Assembly: GCF_042683405.1 (NCBI RefSeq)
Contig: NZ_JBHUJS010000001.1
Location: forward strand, 798,621 to 862,620
DNA from: Telluria sp042683405
Lineage (GTDB): Bacteria; Pseudomonadota; Gammaproteobacteria; Burkholderiales; Burkholderiaceae_D
Length of the DNA stretch: 64,000 nucleotides
Direction: 5' to 3'
A model generated the notes under the pieces. The model was not told where the DNA came from. It was given only the letters and a program-made list of their open reading frames with translations, and did not search any database. Of the stretch, positions 36,319-43,467 are shown in pieces. Both the position numbers and the translations under genes were made by a program. Position 1 is the first letter of the stretch. Every line of letters starts with the position of its first letter.

Positions 36319-38763
36319 TCAGGCCTGTTTCAGTTCATTCTGGTCGTAGAGCGCTTGTTCAAGCTCTTGTACGGCCCGGGTATATTGCTCGACGCTGCCG
36401 AAGATGCCGCGCCGGATGTGGGTTTTGCTGCCAAACTGGTCGAACGGCGGCAATTCCAGTACCTTGGCATCTTCGATGTCCTGCACGCCGTGGTCGGCGA
36501 ACTTATCGAGCAGGGCTTCGAGCACGGCACGGGCCTGCTCGCCATATTTGCCAAATACATCGCGCTTCTTCACGTTGTTGGCGCGCTCGCGACGGGTGAG
36601 CGGTTTTTGGTCGAAGGCAACATGGGCGACCAGATCAAACACATCCAGCTCGCTGCCGTTGGCCACAGCCTGTTGCAGGATTTCGATCGGCACACCTTGA
36701 TCGGCGAGCTCTTCCAATACGGCCTGCTTGCGTTCAGCACTGTTCCACCGGCGCAGGAAGTCAGTCATGCTGCCGAACTCGGCCTGAAGCGCTTTCTTGA
36801 TGTCGTCCTTCAAAAGAACGCGGTAATCCTCGGTGATGAGCTTGCCATCGGCATTGAGGTACTGCGAGCGCTCCACCGCCACGCGCACGTTGACGTCGTC
36901 GATCACGTATTTGACGCGGCCTTCGCCGCCACCGCCTCCGCCTCCGCCCGTAATGTCGCCGGGTGGCGTGTCATCGCCGCCACTCGGACCAGGGCCATAG
37001 GGTGGGGGCTCGGGTTCGCTGATGCCGGGCGGGTTGGTGATGTCAGGCGGCACTACGGGTTCATCGGGCTTTGGCTCGTATATCACCACCGGTTCACCGT
37101 CGAAATCTGGGTCCGCGAACAGTCGTGTCGCACCCTTGAAATCCATGATGTTGAAGTACAGCTTTTGGTAGTCCTCGCGCAGACGGGTGCCACGACCAAT
37201 GATTTGCTTGAACTCAGTCATCGAGTTGATGTTTTGGTCCAGCACGATGAGTTTGCAGGTCTTGGCATCCACACCGGTGGTCAGCAGTTTGGAGGTGGTC
37301 GCGATGACGGGGTAAGGCTCGTCGTTGTCGATGAAGTAGGAAAGCTGCGCTTTGCCTTCATTGTCGTCGCCCGTGATGCGCATGACGTAGCGACGGTTGC
37401 TGGCAGCGGCCGGGATGAGCTTGACCAGCTCTTGCCGCATGCGTTCGGCGTGGTCCTGGTCATCACAAAACACGATGGTTTTGGCCATTGGGTCGGTGGC
37501 CTTGAGGTATTCCCATACTTTGCTGGCTACCAGTTTGGTGCGTCTTTCCAGCACCAGTGTGCGGTCAAAATCTTTCGTGTTGTATTGGCGCTGTTCCACT
37601 GCCTGGCCGAGTTTGTCGATCTTGTTTTTTTCGGGGGTGTAACCCACGGCATCGACATCAGTGGCGATTCGGATCACTTTGTAGGGCGCGAGGAAGCCAT
37701 CTTCGATACCTTGCTTCAGCGAGTAAGTGTAGATTGGGTCGCCAAAGTAGGTGATGTTGCTTACCTCCTTGGTTTCCTTCGGCGTAGCCGTCAGGCCCAA
37801 GTGTGTGGCGACGCTGAAGTATTCGAGCACATCGCGCCAGGCTGAATCATCGGCAGCACTGCCACGATGGCATTCATCAACAACGACGAGATCGAAGAAA
37901 TCGGCCGGAAACTGCTTGTAAATTTGCTTCCATTCTTCCTTGCCTGTGACCGCCTGATAAAGGGCAAGATAGATCTCATAATTTTTCTTGACCTCGCGGT
38001 TGGAGACCTTGTGCATGACCTCGCCAAAGGGGGCGAAGTCTTGCTGCATGGTTTGATCGACCAGAATGTTGCGATCGGCCAAAAACAAGATGCGTTTTTT
38101 CGCTTTGGCTTTCCACATACGCCAGATGATCTGGAATGCGGTGTAGGTTTTACCGGTGCCGGTGGCCATTACCAGCAGCACGCGCTGCTGTCCTTTGGCG
38201 ATGGCTTGGATGGCCCGGTTGATTGCGACGCGCTGGTAATAGCGTGGCTCCTTGCCGCTGCCGTCGGTGTAGAACGGCTGCTCAATTAGCTTAACTGCGG
38301 CAGGCTCAACAAGGCCTTTCCATCGCTGATAAAGCGGCCAAAGATCGTCCAGCGATGGAAACTCGCTGAGTGAGAGCTCGCGCTCGCTGGGCTGCGTCAG
38401 GCCAGTGCGGTCGTGCAGCAGGAAGCCGTCGCCATTACTGCTGATGGCAAAGGGGGCATCTATCATCTCCGCATAGGCCAATGCCTGCTGCATGCCGTGG
38501 CCGACCGAGAAGCGCGCTTGCTTGGCCTCGACTACCGCAATCGGTACGTTTGACCTGGCGTACAAAACGAAGTCCGCACGCTTAGGGCCACCTTTGGCAT
38601 CGGGATTTTTAATACGTGCCGCAAGTTTGCCGCGCACCATGACGCGACCGTCCGTGAGATTTACTTCCTCGCGAAACTGACGCTGCTGCCAGCCCGCCCG
38701 CACAATCGCAGGCGTGATAAACTTGGTGCAGATATCACGCTCACTGAGCTGGTGCTTGTCCAT
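36319..38763 (-). CDS. hsdR: Type I restriction enzyme endonuclease/translocase subunit HsdR (EcoEI type)
   Basis: The 814-residue protein has a PD-(D/E)xK nuclease domain (RADFVLY D64, VVEAKQ E79 and K81) and an SF2 motor with Walker A ATGTGKT (200-206), DECH (296-299), TATP and QIIGRGTRLRED. The C-terminal EcoEI_R_C domain follows a Pro/Gly linker that includes eight consecutive glycines (about residues 600-615). The length is typical of the EcoEI/type IB-like family. It is the first gene of the operon and reads MDKHQLSERDICTKFI. An HTH gene lies 69 bp upstream on the same strand. Confidence 0.94.
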   Translation of the reverse strand: MDKHQLSERDICTKFITPAIVRAGWQQRQFREEVNLTDGRVMVRGKLAARIKNPDAKGGPKRADFVLYARSNVPIAVVEAKQARFSVGHGMQQALAYAEMIDAPFAISSNGDGFLLHDRTGLTQPSERELSLSEFPSLDDLWPLYQRWKGLVEPAAVKLIEQPFYTDGSGKEPRYYQRVAINRAIQAIAKGQQRVLLVMATGTGKTYTAFQIIWRMWKAKAKKRILFLADRNILVDQTMQQDFAPFGEVMHKVSNREVKKNYEIYLALYQAVTGKEEWKQIYKQFPADFFDLVVVDECHRGSAADDSAWRDVLEYFSVATHLGLTATPKETKEVSNITYFGDPIYTYSLKQGIEDGFLAPYKVIRIATDVDAVGYTPEKNKIDKLGQAVEQRQYNTKDFDRTLVLERRTKLVASKVWEYLKATDPMAKTIVFCDDQDHAERMRQELVKLIPAAASNRRYVMRITGDDNEGKAQLSYFIDNDEPYPVIATTSKLLTTGVDAKTCKLIVLDQNINSMTEFKQIIGRGTRLREDYQKLYFNIMDFKGATRLFADPDFDGEPVVIYEPKPDEPVVPPDITNPPGISEPEPPPYGPGPSGGDDTPPGDITGGGGGGGGEGRVKYVIDDVNVRVAVERSQYLNADGKLITEDYRVLLKDDIKKALQAEFGSMTDFLRRWNSAERKQAVLEELADQGVPIEILQQAVANGSELDVFDLVAHVAFDQKPLTRRERANNVKKRDVFGKYGEQARAVLEALLDKFADHGVQDIEDAKVLELPPFDQFGSKTHIRRGIFGSVEQYTRAVQELEQALYDQNELKQA

Positions 38764-38832
38764 TTATCCCCCTGATGTGTGGCGGTCGGTATCTAGCTTG
38801 TCGTGCGCATCGTCTTCGTCAGCTCCTCCCGC

Positions 38833-38991
38833 TCACACCCATTTATCAACTTCGGAGAGCTGAAACTTCCATAGCCGACCTATCTTGTGCGCTGGCAAAC
38901 CCTTGCGCTCCCGCCAGCGATAAACGGTATCCTTTACGACGCCCAAATGCTTAGCGACATCGATTGCTGTGACCCACGGCTCGGAATTCAT
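38833..38991 (-). CDS. Small excisionase/AlpA-like helix-turn-helix protein
   Basis: A 52-residue protein: WVTAIDVAKHLGVVKDTVYRWRERKGLPAHKIGRLWKFQLSEVDKWV is the complete MerR-superfamily excisionase-type HTH (helix, turn, recognition helix, then the IGR-WKF wing). Such proteins act as excisionases or as local regulators. An in-frame TTG at 39018 would add nine residues; the ATG at 38991 is preferred. It stands upstream of hsdR, so it may control the operon or be a relic of the mobile element. Confidence 0.75.
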   Translation of the reverse strand: MNSEPWVTAIDVAKHLGVVKDTVYRWRERKGLPAHKIGRLWKFQLSEVDKWV

Positions 38992-39018
38992 AGCATTGGC
39001 GCTCTTTTTAAGCCTCAA

Positions 39019-39509
39019 AGTCGTTCAAAATCGTTATCAGTCTACCAGCGTAAATTATAGTGGACTATCCCGGGCGCGGGTTGAGTAGTCTAGTGCAATC
39101 GTCGAGTGGTTCGTCTCTGATTGGCGCACAGGAAGAAAGAGACTTCGGCAAAATGGGGCAGCGTGGTCGAAAAGCAGTTCCCTGATCGAAGAGCTTTATT
39201 GTCCACGCTTGACACCATCCGCCTATTGCATCCTCGGGAAAAGACACGAGCGAGCGGAGCTTGACCAGCGGAAGATTGCCGATGGCGACGCGGAACTGGC
39301 TGTGCATTGCATATCCTTTATCGCGAGCGAAGCTGGCTGGGCAACGGAATGAGTGGTTTGTGCGGAAGCTTCAGTCTTTACCTTTCGCTTTCATGATTCG
39401 TCTCGTTAAGCAGCTCTGCGGACGATTGGACAATTTGGTCGATTGGGCTTGCTAATACTTACTGCATCCGGAAATGGACCGGAGCCGAAGACTTTCAGTC
39501 CAGAAAACA
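39019..39509. other. Gene-free stretch between the HTH gene and the tRNA-Phe terminator
   Basis: About 490 bp. I see only short frames without recognisable family features and no integrase. It is AT-richer than the host DNA to its right. Position next to the tRNA suggests that an integrase gene may have been lost from here. Confidence 0.4.
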
Positions 39510-39539
39510 AAAACGCCAATCCGTATGGATTGGCGTTTT
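39510..39539. terminator. Terminator of tRNA-Phe copy 1
   Basis: AAAACGCCAATCC / GGATTGGCGTTTT with a GTAT loop, directly 3' of the minus-strand tRNA-Phe. On the minus strand the right arm ends in a U-rich tract. Confidence 0.8.
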
Positions 39540-39553
39540 GTAAGGAATATTCT

Positions 39554-39629
39554 TGGTGGCCCGGGGCGGAATCGAACCACCGACACAAGGATTTTCAATC
39601 CTCTGCTCTACCAACTGAGCTACCAGGCC
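39554..39629 (-). tRNA. tRNA-Phe (GAA), copy 1
   Basis: The reverse strand folds as a 76-nt tRNA with encoded CCA: acceptor GGCCTGG / CCGGGCC with A73, D-arm GCTCAGTTGGTAGAGC, anticodon stem GAGGA / TCCTT around TTGAAAA (anticodon GAA), T-arm GGTTCGATTCC. It is identical to the copy at 43270. Its 3' half is duplicated at 29716-29746, which marks it as the integration site of the accessory region to its left. Confidence 0.96.
39559..39589 (-). repeat. attR-like 31-bp repeat within tRNA-Phe
   Basis: Identical to 29716-29746. The element sits between the two copies, so this copy restores the tRNA 3' end. Confidence 0.85.
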
Positions 39630-39718
39630 AAGGCGGGCGATTATAGCAAACGTCGAGTCGTAGGTCGACGACTCCTTAGCGGGTGCTGCGTTTCAACGAT
39701 GAAGCGACGCGCCGCTGC

Positions 39719-39744
39719 AAAACGCCACCCGAAGGTGGCGTTTT
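39719..39744. terminator. Terminator hairpin after the fasciclin gene
   Basis: AAAACGCCACC / GGTGGCGTTTT with a CGAA tetraloop, 50 bp beyond the fasciclin stop (minus strand). It is the same unit as at 43234-43259 and, within coding DNA, at 25877-25896. Confidence 0.85.
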
Positions 39745-39795
39745 ATTGTGCTGGCATGCGATCAGAGGGTATGCGGTGCACGCATCGTCCGTCGT

Positions 39796-40248
39796 TTATG
39801 GCATCACCACCGTGTCGATCACATGGATGACGCCATTGTCGGCGGCGATGTCGGTCTTGATCACGGCGGCCTTGTCGACCCAGACCTTGCCACCCTTCGC
39901 ACTGACGGTCAGGTTGCTGCCCTGGACGGACTTCACGGCGCCAGGCTTGACGTCGGCGGCCATCACCTTGCCTGGCACGACGTGATAGGTCAGCACTTTG
40001 GTCAGTGCGGCCTTGTCCTTGAGCAGTGCATCCAGTTTAGCCTTCGGAATCTTGGCGAAGGCTTCGTCGGTGGGTGCGAACACGGTGAACGGGCCTGGTC
40101 CCTTGAGTGTGTCGACCAGTCCCGCAGCCTGCACTGCTGCGACCAGCGTGTTGAACGAGCCCGCCGACTTGGCGGTATCGACGATGTCGGCAGCCTGCGC
40201 GGCGCCGAGGGCGAACGTGAGCGAGAGTGCGGTCAAAACTTTTTTCAT
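39796..40248 (-). CDS. Secreted fasciclin (FAS1) domain protein
   Basis: The 150-residue protein has a signal peptide (MKKVLTALSLTFALGAAQA) and one FAS1 domain: FNTLVAAVQAAGLVDTLKGPGPFTVFAPTDEAF (H1 box), LTYHVVPGKV and the C-terminal IHVIDTVVMP (H2 box). FAS1 domains mediate adhesion or matrix contacts. It is divergently arranged with a MerR-type regulator, and 11-bp-phased repeats lie in the shared upstream region, so it is probably a direct target of that regulator. Confidence 0.92.
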   Translation of the reverse strand: MKKVLTALSLTFALGAAQAADIVDTAKSAGSFNTLVAAVQAAGLVDTLKGPGPFTVFAPTDEAFAKIPKAKLDALLKDKAALTKVLTYHVVPGKVMAADVKPGAVKSVQGSNLTVSAKGGKVWVDKAAVIKTDIAADNGVIHVIDTVVMP

Positions 40249-40290
40249 GGCGAGCTCCTGTAGGGTGAGGTAATCAGTTCCACACAGCGG

Positions 40291-40320
40291 GTTGAACAGA
40301 TGTTGAACCGTGGTGTGAAC
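40291..40320. promoter_or_regulatory. 11-bp-phased GTTGAAC repeats (operator array on the fasciclin side)
   Basis: GTTGAAC at 40291 and 40302 and the looser GTGTGAAC at 40313, each 11 bp apart. The core is the reverse complement of the GTTCAA units at 40382 and 40393. The array lies about 45 bp upstream of the fasciclin start, where its promoter must be. Confidence 0.6.
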
Positions 40321-40370
40321 GGATTATGCGTGAATGTCGCTCGAAAAATCACGCGAGAACCGGTAAAATC

Positions 40371-40400
40371 GAATCAATTACGGTTCAATAACGGTTCAAT
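40371..40400. promoter_or_regulatory. 11-bp-phased GGTTCAAT repeats (operator array on the merR side)
   Basis: GAATCAAT (40371), GGTTCAAT (40382) and GGTTCAAT (40393), each 11 bp apart, ending one base before the merR ATG. CarH/CarA-type MerR proteins are known to bind 11-bp direct repeats, which fits an autoregulatory operator. Confidence 0.6.
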
Positions 40401-40401
40401 C

Positions 40402-41382
40402 ATGGATGATACTTCAGGCGACACCACGGCGCCGGCCGGCCGGCCCGCAGCTTCCTATCGCAGCGGTGTCGCGGCCCGGCTGGCAGGGCTCCCGGTCGAA
40501 ACCTTGCGTGTATGGGAGCGCCGGTATGGTCTCTCGGACACACCGCGCTCCGAGCGGGGCCAGCGTTTGTATTCAGCCATTCAGGTGCGCCGGCTCGGGC
40601 TGCTCAAGCAACTGGTCGACCAGGGTCATCCGATTGGCGTGCTGGCTGGCCTGGCGATGGAGCAACTGGAGGAGCTGGCAGCCGCGGGCGCCGCCGGTGC
40701 CGTGGTGGCCGCCGCGCGTGTGCGCGCTGCGATCGTGGGCCGCAGCCTGTACCGCCGCATCGCATCCGATCAACGCGACGGTGCCGGCCTGAATGTCCAG
40801 TGCCATTGCGACAACCTGGCTCAGGCAGGTACTGCGCTCCAGGGTGCCGCGGTGGATGTGCTGATTGTGGAGCTGTCAGAACTCAACGACGCGGACGTGC
40901 CCCAGATCCTGGCAGCGCGCGATGTGCTTGCGATCAGCGCGGTCATCGTGCTGTACCGCTTCTGCCCGAGCGCTTCGGTGCGGCGGCTGCGCGAGGAGGG
41001 GTGCGTCGTCGCGCGGGTGCCCGCCGAACTGGGGGAACTGATGCTGTTGTGCCGCAGCGCGCTGGCGGGCAAGCCCATGCTGCCCGACACCGCGCCCGCG
41101 CCGGTCGTCGCGCCGGTGCGATTCAATGACGAGGCGCTGGCATCGATTACCCGCGCCAGCTACGTGCTGCAATGCGAATGCCCGCGCCATTTGGCAGAAT
41201 TGCTGTTGATCACGGGCAGTTTCGAGCGCTACAGTGCGCAATGCGCCAGCCGGAACGAAGCCGATGCCCAGTTGCACCGTGACCTCGAGCACGCAGCAGG
41301 GCTGGCGCGTACCGTGCTCGAGGCGGCAATGGAGCGCCTTGCCCGCGCGGAAGGGCTGCCGTTGGCGGGCATGGGCAGCTAG
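40402..41382 (+). CDS. MerR-type regulator of the CarH/LitR-like architecture without a B12 motif
   Basis: The 326-residue protein has a MerR-type winged HTH (SGVAARLAGLPVETLRVWERRYGL, then RGQRLYSAIQVRRLGLLKQLVDQGHPIGVLAGL), with the RVWERRYG motif of the CarA/CarH/LitR/MlrA group. The middle (about 110-225) has alternating strands and helices like a Rossmann B12-binding domain, but the DxHxxG cobalamin motif is absent. A helical C-terminal region follows. It is probably a light- and B12-independent relative. The ATG at 40402 follows the repeat array directly with no Shine-Dalgarno. An in-frame ATG at 40300 would translate the operator. Confidence 0.82.
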   Translation: MDDTSGDTTAPAGRPAASYRSGVAARLAGLPVETLRVWERRYGLSDTPRSERGQRLYSAIQVRRLGLLKQLVDQGHPIGVLAGLAMEQLEELAAAGAAGAVVAAARVRAAIVGRSLYRRIASDQRDGAGLNVQCHCDNLAQAGTALQGAAVDVLIVELSELNDADVPQILAARDVLAISAVIVLYRFCPSASVRRLREEGCVVARVPAELGELMLLCRSALAGKPMLPDTAPAPVVAPVRFNDEALASITRASYVLQCECPRHLAELLLITGSFERYSAQCASRNEADAQLHRDLEHAAGLARTVLEAAMERLARAEGLPLAGMGS

Positions 41383-41435
41383 CGCGTGTATCCGGCCGCG
41401 ATGACAGTCGATAGCTGCGGCAAGAACGCGTGCGA

Positions 41436-41765
41436 TCAGGTGGCGCCAGGCGGACGGTATGCGATGGTGCGCGCCTTGGCCAGGGCGTCCAGCGTGTCCT
41501 CGACGGAGAGTAGCGGGATCGTCTCGAACTTTGACACGGCGCCGCCTCCACCGATCGCGATCGCGACCGCAGCCATCGACACATCGTCGGGTGCTTCCCA
41601 CACGTTGTAGCCGTCGCAGGGCCCCAACGCGTACCAGAAGCCATGCAGTTTGCCGCCGACGGACTCAATGTATTTTCGCGCGGCCTCACGGCGGTCTTCG
41701 GGCCGTGTCATCAACCGGGCCCAGGTCTCCGGTGTATAGCTAAAGCGGGTCAAGTAGAGAGCCAT
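41436..41765 (-). CDS. GYD domain protein
   Basis: A 109-residue protein of the GYD family: YLTRFSYTPETWARLMTRPEDRREAARKYIESVGGKL, WYALGPCDGYNVWEAPDD and MAAVAIAIGGGGAVSKFETIPLL. The GYD signature appears as DGYN. These are small ferredoxin-like proteins of unknown function. AAGGAGG lies in front of the start on the minus strand. Confidence 0.88.
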   Translation of the reverse strand: MALYLTRFSYTPETWARLMTRPEDRREAARKYIESVGGKLHGFWYALGPCDGYNVWEAPDDVSMAAVAIAIGGGGAVSKFETIPLLSVEDTLDALAKARTIAYRPPGAT

Positions 41766-41997
41766 GGCGACATCCTCCTTCGCTCATTCAATCTAGCACA
41801 CGCAGGTGGAGGGCCCAAGGAGCCGGACCACCCGCGCGGCGCCCGGGGCACGCTGCCTCCGGCGGCCCGTGCGCGGGCAAGCGCCAGCCTTTGCTAGTAT
41901 CGACGCGTCGGCCCGCCACGCGAAGGAGCAGGGATGGAGACTCGTATCGATTGCTTGCGCGGCCCCGACCCTGGCACTGCCCCGGTCAGCCCTAACG

Positions 41998-43200
41998 ATG
42001 GGCATACCGTCCACCGCCAGCCCGGCGCATCTCGCGCGATGGGCTGATATGCACAACACAAAATATTTCGATGCCCATCGCCATGCCACTTGGCTGGAGT
42101 TGTTCTTCGACCTGATTTTTGTAGTCACGATCGGCGATGTCACCCATATCCTGAGCCATGCGCACGACGGTCATCTCGATCCGCAGCAGTTCTGGAAGTT
42201 CATCCTGATATTCGTTCCCTTGTGGTGGATCTGGGCCAGCCACACCATGTATGCCAACCGGTTCGACGCGGACGACCGGAAGCATCGGCTGGCCACGCTG
42301 GTCATCATGTTCCTGCTGATTATCATCTCGGGCCTGATCGACCGGCGATTCGTGGCAGGATTCGACGCCATCGTCGTCTGCTACGCGGGTTCGAAATACG
42401 TCATCGCCTTCATGTATTTCGTGTCCAAACACCGGCATAAGGAAAGCGTCGGACTTACCACGGCGGTTGGCTGGGTAATCCTCGCAGGCGCGACCATCAG
42501 CCTTGCTTCGATCCTGTTCCCGGCGCCACAGCGATATGCCGTGTTCTATCTTGGGATCGTGTTCGACCTGGTCGCGTTCATGCTGTTCCTGCCGCGCCGG
42601 CTCCAGGAGATCCCGGTGCATACCGAACACCTGATCGAGCGCGTGGGCCTGCTCACGATCATCATGCTGGGAGAGTCCGTCTACAGCCTGTCCGCCGGGC
42701 TGGCCGACATCAGCTGGACCGCGGAGAGGATGCTGACCGCCGCGACCGGCTTCGTCATGATATCGAGCATCTGGTGGGTCTACTTTGACAGCTTCCACCT
42801 GCTGACCAGGCAAAAGCTCACGACCGGTCATTCGGTCGTGTACTCGCACTTGTTCGTCTTCATCGGCCTGTCGATCCTTGCCAGCCTGATCCGGCATGCC
42901 ATCCTGGGCGACCTGGCCATCCACGATTTTCGCGTGCTGTCGGTCGTCGGCCTGGTCTGCTTCTTCCTTGGGAAGCAATACGCGTACTTCATGGAGGTAC
43001 CCGAACTCCGCTTCTACCTGTTGGTCAACACACTGGTCGTCTTTGTATTGGCCGGGTGTTCCCTGCTGTTGCCCGCCACGAATTACATCCTGCTCGGGCT
43101 GACTGCGACGGTGATTTTTTATGCGTTCCTCAGTCTCACATACCTGAGGGTCCCGTCGGGCGGGCCGGGCAAGGCCGGTGCCGCGGGTGGCGGGCATTGA
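41998..43200 (+). CDS. ltrA: Low-temperature requirement protein A (LtrA) family membrane protein
   Basis: About 400 residues with some ten hydrophobic segments. The family opening HATWLELFFDLIFVVTIGDVTHILS and the later EHLIERVGLLTIIMLGESVYSL are diagnostic. LtrA was linked to growth at low temperature in Listeria, but the molecular role is unknown. The start is uncertain: ATGs at 41998 and 42049 both lack a good ribosome site, and 42049 begins closer to the conserved part. It converges on tRNA-Phe copy 2 and shares the hairpin at 43234. Confidence 0.85.
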   Translation: MGIPSTASPAHLARWADMHNTKYFDAHRHATWLELFFDLIFVVTIGDVTHILSHAHDGHLDPQQFWKFILIFVPLWWIWASHTMYANRFDADDRKHRLATLVIMFLLIIISGLIDRRFVAGFDAIVVCYAGSKYVIAFMYFVSKHRHKESVGLTTAVGWVILAGATISLASILFPAPQRYAVFYLGIVFDLVAFMLFLPRRLQEIPVHTEHLIERVGLLTIIMLGESVYSLSAGLADISWTAERMLTAATGFVMISSIWWVYFDSFHLLTRQKLTTGHSVVYSHLFVFIGLSILASLIRHAILGDLAIHDFRVLSVVGLVCFFLGKQYAYFMEVPELRFYLLVNTLVVFVLAGCSLLLPATNYILLGLTATVIFYAFLSLTYLRVPSGGPGKAGAAGGGH

Positions 43201-43233
43201 CCCAGCGGATGCCAGGGACGGCGGCGCAAAAGC

Positions 43234-43259
43234 AAAACGCCACCCGAAGGTGGCGTTTT
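43234..43259. terminator. Bidirectional terminator between ltrA and tRNA-Phe copy 2
   Basis: AAAACGCCACC / GGTGGCGTTTT with a CGAA loop; serves ltrA from the left and the tRNA from the right. Confidence 0.88.
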
Positions 43260-43269
43260 GCTGAATTCT

Positions 43270-43345
43270 TGGTGGCCCGGGGCGGAATCGAACCACCGAC
43301 ACAAGGATTTTCAATCCTCTGCTCTACCAACTGAGCTACCAGGCC
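43270..43345 (-). tRNA. tRNA-Phe (GAA), copy 2
   Basis: 76 nt with encoded CCA, identical to copy 1 at 39554-39629, anticodon GAA in the loop TTGAAAA. No element is inserted at its 3' end: its terminator follows directly. Confidence 0.96.
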
Positions 43346-43454
43346 AAGAGGCATGATTATAGTCAGGCCAAATCGATATTGCAAGAGCGCATCGCGCAAA
43401 TTCTTGGGGCCAGCTAGCGCTCCGGACGTGCAGCGTCCGCTACGCGCTTGGCTT

Positions 43455-43460
43455 TATAAT
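43455..43460 (+). promoter_or_regulatory. TATAAT -10 box seven bases before the monooxygenase ATG
   Basis: A consensus -10 ends at 43460 and the ATG begins at 43468, so transcription would start at or next to the start codon. No good -35 is visible 16-18 bp upstream. Confidence 0.5.
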
Positions 43461-43467
43461 GCTTTTC

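Noticed and set aside
39065..39500. Possible small genes or an integrase remnant right of the HTH gene
   Set aside because: Short frames on both strands have no tyrosine-recombinase residues, no plausible ribosome site and no recognisable motif.
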